A stretch of DNA of 64,000 nucleotides, taken from NCBI GenBank assembly GCA_964630705.1, contig CAZVZH010000003.1, positions 1-64,000 on the forward strand, read 5' to 3'. The position numbers were made by a program, and so were the translations under genes. The notes under the pieces are model-generated. The model was not told where the DNA came from. It was given only the letters and a program-made list of their open reading frames with translations, and made no database searches. Positions 17,028 to 24,683 of the stretch are shown here, piece by piece; within the stretch, counting starts at the first letter, position 1; every line of letters begins with the position of its first letter. The stretch comes from M3007 sp964630705. Its GTDB lineage: Bacteria > Bacteroidota > Bacteroidia > Chitinophagales > Saprospiraceae.

Positions 17028-17510
17028 ATGGAACAACAGGACCCGACGCCGCCGGAATGTTTTCGTTTCGAAGAACTTCAGGCTTTTCAAGCGGTCGAAT
17101 CGGCCGCCCTGGTCGACGTCAATTATTTTCTTTGGCTCAATAACACCGAGCCCGATCAGCCGCCCTACCGGTTTTTGTATGCAGTGGAACTGGTGTTCGA
17201 AGGCGGAGGCGCGCTGCTGCTCAGTTCGGGCGAGGACTCCGAAGCCATCCGCCTCCTTTCCGCCGAAAACCTGCTAAAGACGGCCCAGGCGCTGCAAGCG
17301 TTGCACCGGCAAATGACCATCCAACGGCTGGCCGCCGGAGCTTTCCCGCTGTGGTCGGATGTGCTCGGCCAGCCTTTGCAGGCTGTTCGCCTGACCCGCC
17401 ACGAGTCGGGCCTGTACCTGAACGACGCCCTGGTGTTTGATTTTGGCGAAAAGCAAATTTTGGTGCAACTCAGTCCGAAAGAAGGGCTCGAGTTGGGGCC
17501 CTATGCCTGA
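17028..17510 (+). CDS. Hypothetical protein divergent from blaI-type operon
   Basis: 160 residues from ATG 17028, chosen because a TACCTTTG box sits just upstream. An ATG 13 codons earlier would lie upstream of that box. The protein is acidic and soluble with alternating strands and helices (RFLYAVELVFEGGGALLLSSGEDSEAI, then a helical LLKTAQALQALHRQM). No signal peptide or known domain was recognised. Because it faces the BlaI/M56 operon across two operators, it may be part of that regulon. Confidence 0.72.
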   Translation: MEQQDPTPPECFRFEELQAFQAVESAALVDVNYFLWLNNTEPDQPPYRFLYAVELVFEGGGALLLSSGEDSEAIRLLSAENLLKTAQALQALHRQMTIQRLAAGAFPLWSDVLGQPLQAVRLTRHESGLYLNDALVFDFGEKQILVQLSPKEGLELGPYA

Positions 17511-17540
17511 GCCGGGTCCGTAGGTTTGTCAAACTTGCCG

Positions 17541-17548
17541 TATTTTTG
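17541..17548 (+). promoter_or_regulatory. -7 box TATTTTTG upstream of C1 peptidase
   Basis: Exact TAnnTTTG match, 30 bp before the peptidase ATG. A small perfect dyad GTTTG-T-CAAAC at 17524-17534 lies just upstream and could be a regulator site. Confidence 0.5.
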
Positions 17549-17577
17549 CCGGGCTTTTACCCAACCAATACACAGCT

Positions 17578-18900
17578 ATGAAAAAAATACTCATCTCCCT
17601 CCTGGGTTTGGCCCTTGCGTTTCAGCTGGCTGCTCAAACATCCGAACCTTACGATTTCACCGAATACAAACGCCTGCCCGCCACTGCGGTAAAAAGCCAG
17701 GGCAATACCGGCACCTGCTGGAGTTTTTCGACCACCTCTTTTCTCGAAAGCGAATTGATCCGAATGGGAAAAGGTACGCACGACCTGTCGGAAATGTTCA
17801 CCGTACGGAACATTTACCGCCAGAAATGCCTCAACTACGTGCGCCGCCTGGGTAAAGCTCAATTCAGCCAGGGCGGTTTGGCCCACGACAATCTGAATGC
17901 CGTGCGCCAATTCGGCGTGGTGCCCGAAAGCGTGTATCCCGGCCGGAAAGACCCCTCCCAACCCTTCAACCACAGCGGCCTGGAAGACCGCCTCCGGAAA
18001 AAGTGCGACGAGCTGGTCGAACAGGCTGCCAAAGAACCCCTGCCCGACAACTGGCTGGAACAGATCGACGCCATTCTCGACGCCGAATTCGGCCCCGTGC
18101 CGATTAAATTTACTTACCAAAATGTGCAGTATACGCCGACCTCTTTCCGAGATTACCTGGGTTTGAACCCCGACGATTACGTCAACCTCACGTCGTTTAC
18201 CCACCACCCGTTCTGGACGAGTTTTATCCTCGAAGTGCCCGACAACTTTTCCAACGGCGCGTTTTTCAACCTGCCCCTGCACGAGCTCATGCGCTGCCTC
18301 AACTACTCCCTCCAACAGGGGTACACCGTGGAATGGGACGCCGACGTGAGCAACCCCGGCTTTGCCGCCCGCAGTGGCCTGGCGCTGGTGCCGGAGGCCG
18401 ACTGGTCGTCAAAATCGAAAGAGCAGATTGCCAGCACCTTTCAGTACTGGGAACCCGAAAAACAAGTCAGCCAGGCCTACCGCCAGCAGTTGTTCGACCG
18501 CCTGGAAACCCAGGACGACCACCTGATGCACATCGTTGGTATGCTCAACGAAACCCACAGCGGCATTTTTTACGTGGTCAAAAACTCCTGGGGTGAAATT
18601 TCCGACCTGAAAGGCTACGTCTACGTGTCGGAAGCCTACATGCGGCTCAACACACTCTCCCTGACCCTGCACAAAAAATCGCTGCCCCGCGACATCCGCC
18701 AGCGCATGGGCCTGGAGCCGGGCGACGCCACGATCGAAAGCGGAGGCGCCGACCCAGCCTCCGGAGCGCCCGGCCCAACCGATAGCGGTATCGACAGCCC
18801 GCCCCCTCCCGGCGCTGCGCCGGCCTCGAACTCCAAAATCCGGAACAACAACCGGCTCAAAGTGATGCCTTCGCAAAAAGCGCCGGCGTCCAAAGAATAA
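17578..18900 (+). CDS. Secreted C1 (papain-like) cysteine peptidase
   Basis: 440 residues with a signal peptide (about 1-19). The papain triad is visible: oxyanion Gln41, Cys47 in TGTCWSFS, a histidine in LMHIVGM and an asparagine in VVKNSWGE. The layout, with inserts between Cys and His, resembles bleomycin hydrolase/aminopeptidase C types, but this one is exported. After the catalytic domain a Gly/Pro-rich tail (about 385-440) ends in a basic stretch, with no clear type IX sorting domain. It is followed closely by the GNAT and gcvT genes. Confidence 0.92.
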   Translation: MKKILISLLGLALAFQLAAQTSEPYDFTEYKRLPATAVKSQGNTGTCWSFSTTSFLESELIRMGKGTHDLSEMFTVRNIYRQKCLNYVRRLGKAQFSQGGLAHDNLNAVRQFGVVPESVYPGRKDPSQPFNHSGLEDRLRKKCDELVEQAAKEPLPDNWLEQIDAILDAEFGPVPIKFTYQNVQYTPTSFRDYLGLNPDDYVNLTSFTHHPFWTSFILEVPDNFSNGAFFNLPLHELMRCLNYSLQQGYTVEWDADVSNPGFAARSGLALVPEADWSSKSKEQIASTFQYWEPEKQVSQAYRQQLFDRLETQDDHLMHIVGMLNETHSGIFYVVKNSWGEISDLKGYVYVSEAYMRLNTLSLTLHKKSLPRDIRQRMGLEPGDATIESGGADPASGAPGPTDSGIDSPPPPGAAPASNSKIRNNNRLKVMPSQKAPASKE

Positions 18901-18909
18901 ACCCGCTTC

Positions 18910-19362
18910 ATGTCACCGACTGTCGAAGCCTGGCCCGGCCTGCTGACGGAAACCCAACGCGCCGTGGTATTTGCCCTCTACCGGGCAGTTTTCGAGCAGG
19001 AATCTTCGCCGGCCCTGGAGCAAAAATGGGCCGAACGCATGCCGGCGGGCGGTATGACCTGGGTGGCCTTCGATGGGCCGGACGCCATCGGTTTCAAGCT
19101 TGGCTACAGCCCCGAACCCGGCGTGTTTTACAGCTGGCTGGGCGGCGTGCTGCCCGGGCGCCGCGGCACGGGTATCGGGCAGCTGTTGCTCGACCGTCAG
19201 CATGCCTGGTGCCGGCAACAAGGCTACCACACCATCCGCACCAAAACCCTCAACCGCTGGAAAGCCATGCTGTTGCTCAACCTCCGCAGCGGATTTGATA
19301 TCACCTCCACCTACACGGATTCAGCAGGAACGCTTAAAATTGTGCTGGAAAAGAAGATTTAA
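18910..19362 (+). CDS. GNAT-family N-acetyltransferase
   Basis: 150 residues. The acetyl-CoA binding motif is seen as LPGRRGTGIGQLLLD (about 82-96), followed by the RTKTLNRWKAML helix. Substrate unknown. It starts 9 bp after the peptidase gene and ends 4 bp before gcvT, so the three genes probably share a transcript. Confidence 0.88.
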   Translation: MSPTVEAWPGLLTETQRAVVFALYRAVFEQESSPALEQKWAERMPAGGMTWVAFDGPDAIGFKLGYSPEPGVFYSWLGGVLPGRRGTGIGQLLLDRQHAWCRQQGYHTIRTKTLNRWKAMLLLNLRSGFDITSTYTDSAGTLKIVLEKKI

Positions 19363-19366
19363 AACA

Positions 19367-20491
19367 ATGAAGCCAACACCACTAACAGAAAAACACCTGG
19401 CGCTGGGCGCCAAAATGGCCGAATTCGCCGGCTACAACATGCCTATTTCCTACACCAGCATCACCGACGAGCACCAGGCCGTGCGCCAGGGCGTCGGGGT
19501 GTTCGATGTGAGCCACATGGGCGAATTTATCGTCAAGGGCAAAGAAGCCACGGCTTTTTTGCAAAGCGCCACCACCAACGACGTGTCCAAACTCCAGCCC
19601 GGCGAAGTGCAATACTCCTGCATGCCCAATAAAAAAGGCGGCATTGTCGACGACTTGCTCGTGTACCGCCTCGACGACGTGCCCGAAATGACCGAGGCCG
19701 GCGTCCAAACCTACATGCTGGTGGTGAACGCCTCCAACGAAACTAAAGACTGGCGCTGGCTCCGCCGCCTGGCCCGCGGCTTCGACGTGAAAATGCAAAA
19801 CATTTCAGCCAAAACCGGCCTGATCGCCGTGCAAGGCCCCAAAGCAGCCGAAGCCCTGCAAAAACTCACCAACATCGACCTGGCCGGCATGAAATACTAC
19901 ACCTTCTGCCGCGGCCGCTTCGCCGGCTGCAACAATGTGATCGTGTCGGCCACCGGCTACACCGGCTCGGGCGGTTTTGAAATTTATGCCCGCAACCGCG
20001 ACATTGCTAAAATCTGGGACAAGGTATTCGCCAACGGCGCCAAGTGGAACATTAAACCCGCCGGCCTCGGCGCCCGCGACACCCTCCGGCTCGAAATGGG
20101 CTATTGCCTCTATGGCAACGACATCAACGACAAAACCAGTCCGCTCGAAGCCGGCCTCGGCTGGATCACCAAGCTGAAAAAGGACGCCGATTTCCCCTCC
20201 AAGGAGCGCTTTCTGAAGCAACGCGCCGAGGGGGTCAAACGCAAACTCGTCGCCTTTGTCGTCAACGACCGCCGCGTACCGCGCCACGACTATCCCATCG
20301 AAAGCCGCCGCGGCGCCAGTATCGGCGCCGTCACCTCGGGCACCCACTCGCCCACGCTCGACCAGCCCATTGGCATGGGCTACGTAAAAGCGAAATACGC
20401 CGAGCTGGGCACGAAAATTCAAATTGTGGCCGGCAGTAAAAAACTGGAAGCTACGATTGTGAAATTGCCTTTCGTGGAGCCAGGCGTGTGA
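19367..20491 (+). CDS. gcvT: Aminomethyltransferase (glycine cleavage T protein)
   Basis: 374 residues from ATG 19367; the open frame extends back through the GNAT gene but only this start gives a normal GcvT. Typical motifs are FAGYNMPISY, DVSHMGE, GPKAAEAL, GYTGSGGFEIY and the LGARDTLRLEMGYCLYGND region. It transfers the methylene unit of glycine from lipoyl-H protein to tetrahydrofolate. gcvP and gcvH are not nearby. The stop codon is followed at once by a GGAATGC repeat array. Confidence 0.96.
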   Translation: MKPTPLTEKHLALGAKMAEFAGYNMPISYTSITDEHQAVRQGVGVFDVSHMGEFIVKGKEATAFLQSATTNDVSKLQPGEVQYSCMPNKKGGIVDDLLVYRLDDVPEMTEAGVQTYMLVVNASNETKDWRWLRRLARGFDVKMQNISAKTGLIAVQGPKAAEALQKLTNIDLAGMKYYTFCRGRFAGCNNVIVSATGYTGSGGFEIYARNRDIAKIWDKVFANGAKWNIKPAGLGARDTLRLEMGYCLYGNDINDKTSPLEAGLGWITKLKKDADFPSKERFLKQRAEGVKRKLVAFVVNDRRVPRHDYPIESRRGASIGAVTSGTHSPTLDQPIGMGYVKAKYAELGTKIQIVAGSKKLEATIVKLPFVEPGV

Positions 20492-20683
20492 GGAATGCGG
20501 AATGCGGAATGCGGAATGCGGAATGCGGAATACGGAATGCGGAATACGGAATTCGGAATACGGAATTTTTTGTTCAAGGGTTCGGGATGGTTGGCGGCCT
20601 TAAATTTGCCAACTACCCTGCAACGAAATGATGAAAAATTCCGCATTCCGCATTCCGCACTCGGTATTCCGCATTCCGCATTC
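20492..20683. repeat. GGAATGC word array forming an inverted repeat
   Basis: About ten GGAAT(G/A)C-type units in direct tandem (20492-20566), a 70-bp unique loop, then six GCATTCC units in the opposite sense (20634-20683). It fills the whole gap between convergent gcvT and the M23 peptidase gene and overlaps the latter's stop codon. It can fold into one long hairpin in either transcript. Frames through it give MRNAECGMRNAE-like nonsense. Confidence 0.93.
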
Positions 20684-21641
20684 AATTAAAGTTGATGTAG
20701 TCGCTCGGGTTCACCGCCCGGCCTTTGTGCCAGAGTTCGAAATGCAGGTGCGGGCCGCTGGTATTTTCACCTGAATTGCCGATGATGGCGATGGCTTCGC
20801 CGGCTTTGACGCTGCTGCCCGCTTTTTTCAACAGTACGGAGTTGTGTTTGTACATGGTCACCACGTTGTTGGGGTGCTGGATGGCGATGCTGTACCCTGT
20901 TTCGACGGTGTAGCCGGAGGAGATGACCACCCCGTCGGCGGCGGCTTTGACGGCCGTATTTTTGGGCGCCGCCACATCCACGCCGTAGTGGCTTTTATTC
21001 AAATCATACACCGACACCACCTCGCCGGAAACCGGCGGCATGAAAAACAGCTGCTCCAGCGGTTGTTCGCGGGAGAGCACAGGGTTGAGGGCTTGGCCGC
21101 CGCTGTTGTTGGCGCCGGAGAAAGTGCCGTTGGCTACAGCTGCCCGCAGTTCTTTGTCTTCATCGATGCGTTCAACCGGCTGTACATTATTCCCGGAATC
21201 TTTCGGAGCAGCATCGCCCTGGCCCTTTTTTCGGGCGGCTTCTTCGGAGAAATCGGCGAGGTCGCCGACGAGAATTTTCCGGAAGTTTTCATTGTAGGCC
21301 CGGTGGGCTTTGATCTCGTCTTCCAGGTTGGCTACTTTCGACGTGAGTTGGGCAATTTCGGCATCGCGTTGAAAATCGCCGAAACCGGGGATGTAGCGTT
21401 TCAAAGGGGTAAACACGATCAACAGCGCCATCAAAATGGCCGTTCCCACCACCAACGAACTCAGGAAAATATACACGCCGAGCGGGCTGAGCCGCAGGGA
21501 AGTTACCTCTTCGAAGGTTTCGTCATTCATGATGACCAACCGGTACTTGTCGCGCATTTTTTCCAGCAGGCTGCGGCTGTCTTCGCCGTCGCGGCGGAAG
21601 AAGTTGGCGACTTTTTTTATAAAACCGAGGTACTTTTGCAT
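20682..21641 (-). CDS. M23 (LytM-type) peptidase, membrane anchored
   Basis: 319 residues from ATG 21641, where MQKYLGFIKKVANFF starts a sensible N-terminus; the longer frame overlaps porW. One transmembrane helix (about 55-78) and a coiled coil (about 95-125) precede the C-terminal M23 domain. Zinc-binding motifs are NKSHYGVDVAAP and GPHLHFELW. It likely cleaves peptidoglycan cross-links or acts in cell division like other anchored LytM proteins. It is divergent from porW, with 121 bp between starts. Confidence 0.93.
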   Translation of the reverse strand: MQKYLGFIKKVANFFRRDGEDSRSLLEKMRDKYRLVIMNDETFEEVTSLRLSPLGVYIFLSSLVVGTAILMALLIVFTPLKRYIPGFGDFQRDAEIAQLTSKVANLEDEIKAHRAYNENFRKILVGDLADFSEEAARKKGQGDAAPKDSGNNVQPVERIDEDKELRAAVANGTFSGANNSGGQALNPVLSREQPLEQLFFMPPVSGEVVSVYDLNKSHYGVDVAAPKNTAVKAAADGVVISSGYTVETGYSIAIQHPNNVVTMYKHNSVLLKKAGSSVKAGEAIAIIGNSGENTSGPHLHFELWHKGRAVNPSDYINFN

Positions 21642-21762
21642 CCTGCAAATTTCCGCTTTTTTGTTAAACGCAGCGTCGCAGACAACCATTTTTAAATAAT
21701 TTACGCCAAGAGGTATTGCTGCTGGTTTGCGGCGTTTCCACTTAATTTTTTTGGAAAAAAGA

Positions 21763-24570
21763 ATGAAGAATATCCGGATTATAGGGATCGGCCTGCTCGC
21801 CATTTTGTTTTCGGCCGGCTGTGTGACCACCAAGAAAAAAGGCGCCGAAGTGGGCTGGTTTAAAAAAGGCTACCACAACCTGACGGCCCATTACAATTAC
21901 TGGTTCAATGCCGACGAGCTCCTGACCCTGACGATCAAGGGCCTCGATGCCCAACACAAGGACAATTACAGCCAGATTCTCGACCTGTACCCCTACGCCG
22001 CCGTCGACCCGCAACCTGCCCTCGCCGACCTCGACAATGTGATCAAAAAATCGTCGATGGCCATTGCCCTCCACCGGGTGAGCGATTTTTCCGACGACTG
22101 CTACACGATGATCGGGCAGGCGCAATTTCTCAAACGCGACTACGAAACGGCCGAATCGACGTTTCGCTATATCCGGGAGGAATACAACCCCAACAACAAG
22201 GCCAAGAGCAAGCTGAAAAAAGGGAAGTCGAAAAAAGACAAGGTCAAAAAGAAAAAACAAAGCAAAAAGCGGAAGAAAAAAATCTCCCGCAAGAAGAAAA
22301 ACAATAAGAAAAAACGCGCCTCCAAGTCGGATAAAAAGGGAAAAGAGGCCAGCAAACCGCAAGAGCCGCCGCCTCCGCAGCAGCCCGACCCCTACAGCCA
22401 GGGCATCAAACGCGACGCCGCTTACCCGCTCGCCATGATCTGGTTTGGCCGCACCCTGATTGAACGGGAAAAATACGACGAGGCCGATTTTCTGTTCCGC
22501 GACCTGGCGCAAGACCCCTTCTTTCCCGCCGGCTTGCGCGACGAGCTGGCCATGGCCGAAGCTTACCTCTGGCTCAAACAAAAACGCTACGAACGCGCCA
22601 TCGCTCCGCTGGAACTCGCCGTTCAGCAGGGCGTCAGCCGGAAAGAACGCGCCCGCCTGGCCTTTATCCTGGCCCAGATTTACGAGCGCGCCGGCCAGCA
22701 CGAAAAAGCTTTCGCCGCCCTCGAAACCTCGCTCGGCAGCCGCCCCGGTTTTGAAATGGAATTCAACGCCCGCCTCCGCCAGATTCGAAACGGCTGGGCC
22801 CATGGAAAATTGACCAGCGCAGAAGCTACCCGCACGCTCGAGCGCATGGCCAAGGAGACGAAGTACAACGAGTCCCGCGACCAGATTTACTACGTCATGG
22901 CGGAAATCGCCATAAAAGACGGCCAGCGCCCGGAAGCCATTGCTCTGCTCCAGGAGTCGCTGCGATACAACCAAACCAACACCAACCAGCGCAGCGAATC
23001 GTACCTGCGCCTGGCTGAGTTGTACTTTGAAACCGAGGATTTTGTTTTTGCCAAAAAATACTACGATAGCACGCTCACCGTGCTGCCGGCTGCCGATGAG
23101 CGCTTCCGCCAGGTACAGAAATATGCCGAAAACCTGACCGATATCGCCCGCCTGATTACCACCATCGCTACCAATGACAGTATTATCAAAGTGTTCTACA
23201 TGAGCGATGCGGAGCGCAAGGAACTGGCGAAAAAAATCAAAAAACAACGCGAAGAAGAAGCTGAAAAAACGGCTGCGTCCACCCCGGCCGAACCGCCCCT
23301 CAGCGCCAAGTCGCTGCCCATCCCTGGCGCCGGCGCCCGGCCTTCCTCTTTCTATTTTTACAACCCCGCCTTTTTGAAAAAAGGTAAAAAAGACTTTTCC
23401 AAAGTGTGGGGCAACCGCAAACTGGAAGACGACTGGCGCCGGAAAAACCGGCAAGTGGCCGGCGGCCCAACCGATCTGGCTGAAACCACCGACAGTGCGC
23501 GCACCAACATCATCAGCGAAGAAGAACTCACCGACTTGTTCCAGGGCATCCCCCGCAACGAGGCCGAACTCGCGGTGTTGCACCTGTCGACCTACGAAGC
23601 CATGTACCAGTTGGGTACCCTTTTCCGCGACCGGCTCGAAAACAACAAACGCTGCAGCGAAACCCTGGAAGAACTGCAAACCCGGTACCCCGATACCCTC
23701 AAGTACGAAAAGGAAACCTGGTACTACTGCTACCTGGCCTTCACCAGCCTGGGCAATACCAGCCGCGCCAAATACTACCTCGACAAACTCGTCGGCAAAT
23801 ACCCCACCAGCCCTTTTGCCCGCGCCATTACCGACCCCAATTTCCTGAATGCCAACAAGGAGCGCGACCGCGAACTCAACCAGTTTTACGAACAAACCTA
23901 CACCCTGTTTAGCAAAGGCGACTACCAAACAGCCTACCAACGCTGCCAGGAAGCGCCCAAACAATACGGCTCCACCAATGCACTGATGGCTAAATTCGCC
24001 CTGCTCAGCGCCCTGTGTACCGGCAACCTGCAGGGCAAAGACGCCTACTGCGAAGCGCTGAAGGAAGTGATTGCCCGCTACCCCGACAGCGGCGAATCGA
24101 CCCGGGCCAAGGAAATTGCCCGCCTGCTCGCCTGCGAAGGCTTCGAAGTGACTGCCGCTGCGCAAAACAACGCGGCGCCCGGCGCTGCCAACGACTTTGT
24201 GCTCGAAGACGACAAGCTGCACTACATCCTGGTTGCCCTCAGCGGCGACGTACGCCTCGACGATGTGAAAATTGCGGTTTCGGACTACAACCGGGAGTTC
24301 CACCGGCTCGACAACCTCCGCATCTCCAGTATTTTCCTGGGCACCGATACCAACATGCCGATCCTCGTGGTGCGCAAATTCGACAACCGCGTAGCCGCCA
24401 TGAAATACTACGAAGAGGTGCGCAACCGCAACGAATTTCTGGGTGAAACCGACAAGCGGAAATACAACAAAGAGTTTTTCCCGATTACCCAGGAAAACTA
24501 CCGCCGCGTGCTGCGCAACAAAACCCTGGATGGTTACCGGGAGTTTTTCCTGACCAATTACCTGAAGTAA
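21763..24570 (+). CDS. porW: Type IX secretion/gliding lipoprotein PorW (SprE)
   Basis: 935 residues from ATG 21763, with a lipobox ending at Cys20 (LFSAGC). The GYHNLTAHYNYWFNADELL segment (36-54) and the TPR-rich body are typical of PorW/SprE, an outer-membrane lipoprotein needed for type IX secretion and gliding. It is rich in tetratricopeptide repeats. An unusual insertion at about 146-198 has roughly 30 Lys/Arg in 53 residues, followed by a Pro-rich run (199-210). A second KKIKKQREEE stretch lies in the middle. The C-terminal part may contact other secretion proteins. A hairpin terminator follows. Confidence 0.88.
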   Translation: MKNIRIIGIGLLAILFSAGCVTTKKKGAEVGWFKKGYHNLTAHYNYWFNADELLTLTIKGLDAQHKDNYSQILDLYPYAAVDPQPALADLDNVIKKSSMAIALHRVSDFSDDCYTMIGQAQFLKRDYETAESTFRYIREEYNPNNKAKSKLKKGKSKKDKVKKKKQSKKRKKKISRKKKNNKKKRASKSDKKGKEASKPQEPPPPQQPDPYSQGIKRDAAYPLAMIWFGRTLIEREKYDEADFLFRDLAQDPFFPAGLRDELAMAEAYLWLKQKRYERAIAPLELAVQQGVSRKERARLAFILAQIYERAGQHEKAFAALETSLGSRPGFEMEFNARLRQIRNGWAHGKLTSAEATRTLERMAKETKYNESRDQIYYVMAEIAIKDGQRPEAIALLQESLRYNQTNTNQRSESYLRLAELYFETEDFVFAKKYYDSTLTVLPAADERFRQVQKYAENLTDIARLITTIATNDSIIKVFYMSDAERKELAKKIKKQREEEAEKTAASTPAEPPLSAKSLPIPGAGARPSSFYFYNPAFLKKGKKDFSKVWGNRKLEDDWRRKNRQVAGGPTDLAETTDSARTNIISEEELTDLFQGIPRNEAELAVLHLSTYEAMYQLGTLFRDRLENNKRCSETLEELQTRYPDTLKYEKETWYYCYLAFTSLGNTSRAKYYLDKLVGKYPTSPFARAITDPNFLNANKERDRELNQFYEQTYTLFSKGDYQTAYQRCQEAPKQYGSTNALMAKFALLSALCTGNLQGKDAYCEALKEVIARYPDSGESTRAKEIARLLACEGFEVTAAAQNNAAPGAANDFVLEDDKLHYILVALSGDVRLDDVKIAVSDYNREFHRLDNLRISSIFLGTDTNMPILVVRKFDNRVAAMKYYEEVRNRNEFLGETDKRKYNKEFFPITQENYRRVLRNKTLDGYREFFLTNYLK

Positions 24571-24598
24571 TCGCGGCAAGTATCAAACCCAGTCCAAG

Positions 24599-24679
24599 AA
24601 AGGCAAAAGGATAACCGCCCCGTTATCTCTTTTGCCTTTTACATTTTACCCCGCCAAAGCGGGGCAGGCTATTTTGCCT
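24599..24679. terminator. Bidirectional hairpin terminator region
   Basis: AAAGGCAAAAG (24599-24609) pairs with CTTTTGCCTTT (24629-24639), with an inner ATAAC/GTTAT stem, followed by a T-rich stretch. A second hairpin CCCCGC-CAAA-GCGGGG (24650-24665) and another TTTTGCC word follow. It separates the convergent porW and AsmA-like genes. Confidence 0.8.
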
Positions 24680-24683
24680 TTTT

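Noticed and set aside
20495..20689. Frames through the GGAATGC array (MRNAECGMRNAE and similar)
   Set aside because: Translation of a simple repeat on either strand; no independent support.
21742..24579. Minus-strand open frame of 945 residues opposite porW
   Set aside because: It mirrors porW codon for codon and reads as Gly/Val/Phe-rich low-complexity sequence, which is expected opposite a GC-rich gene that avoids certain codons. The plus strand has a lipobox and TPR structure.
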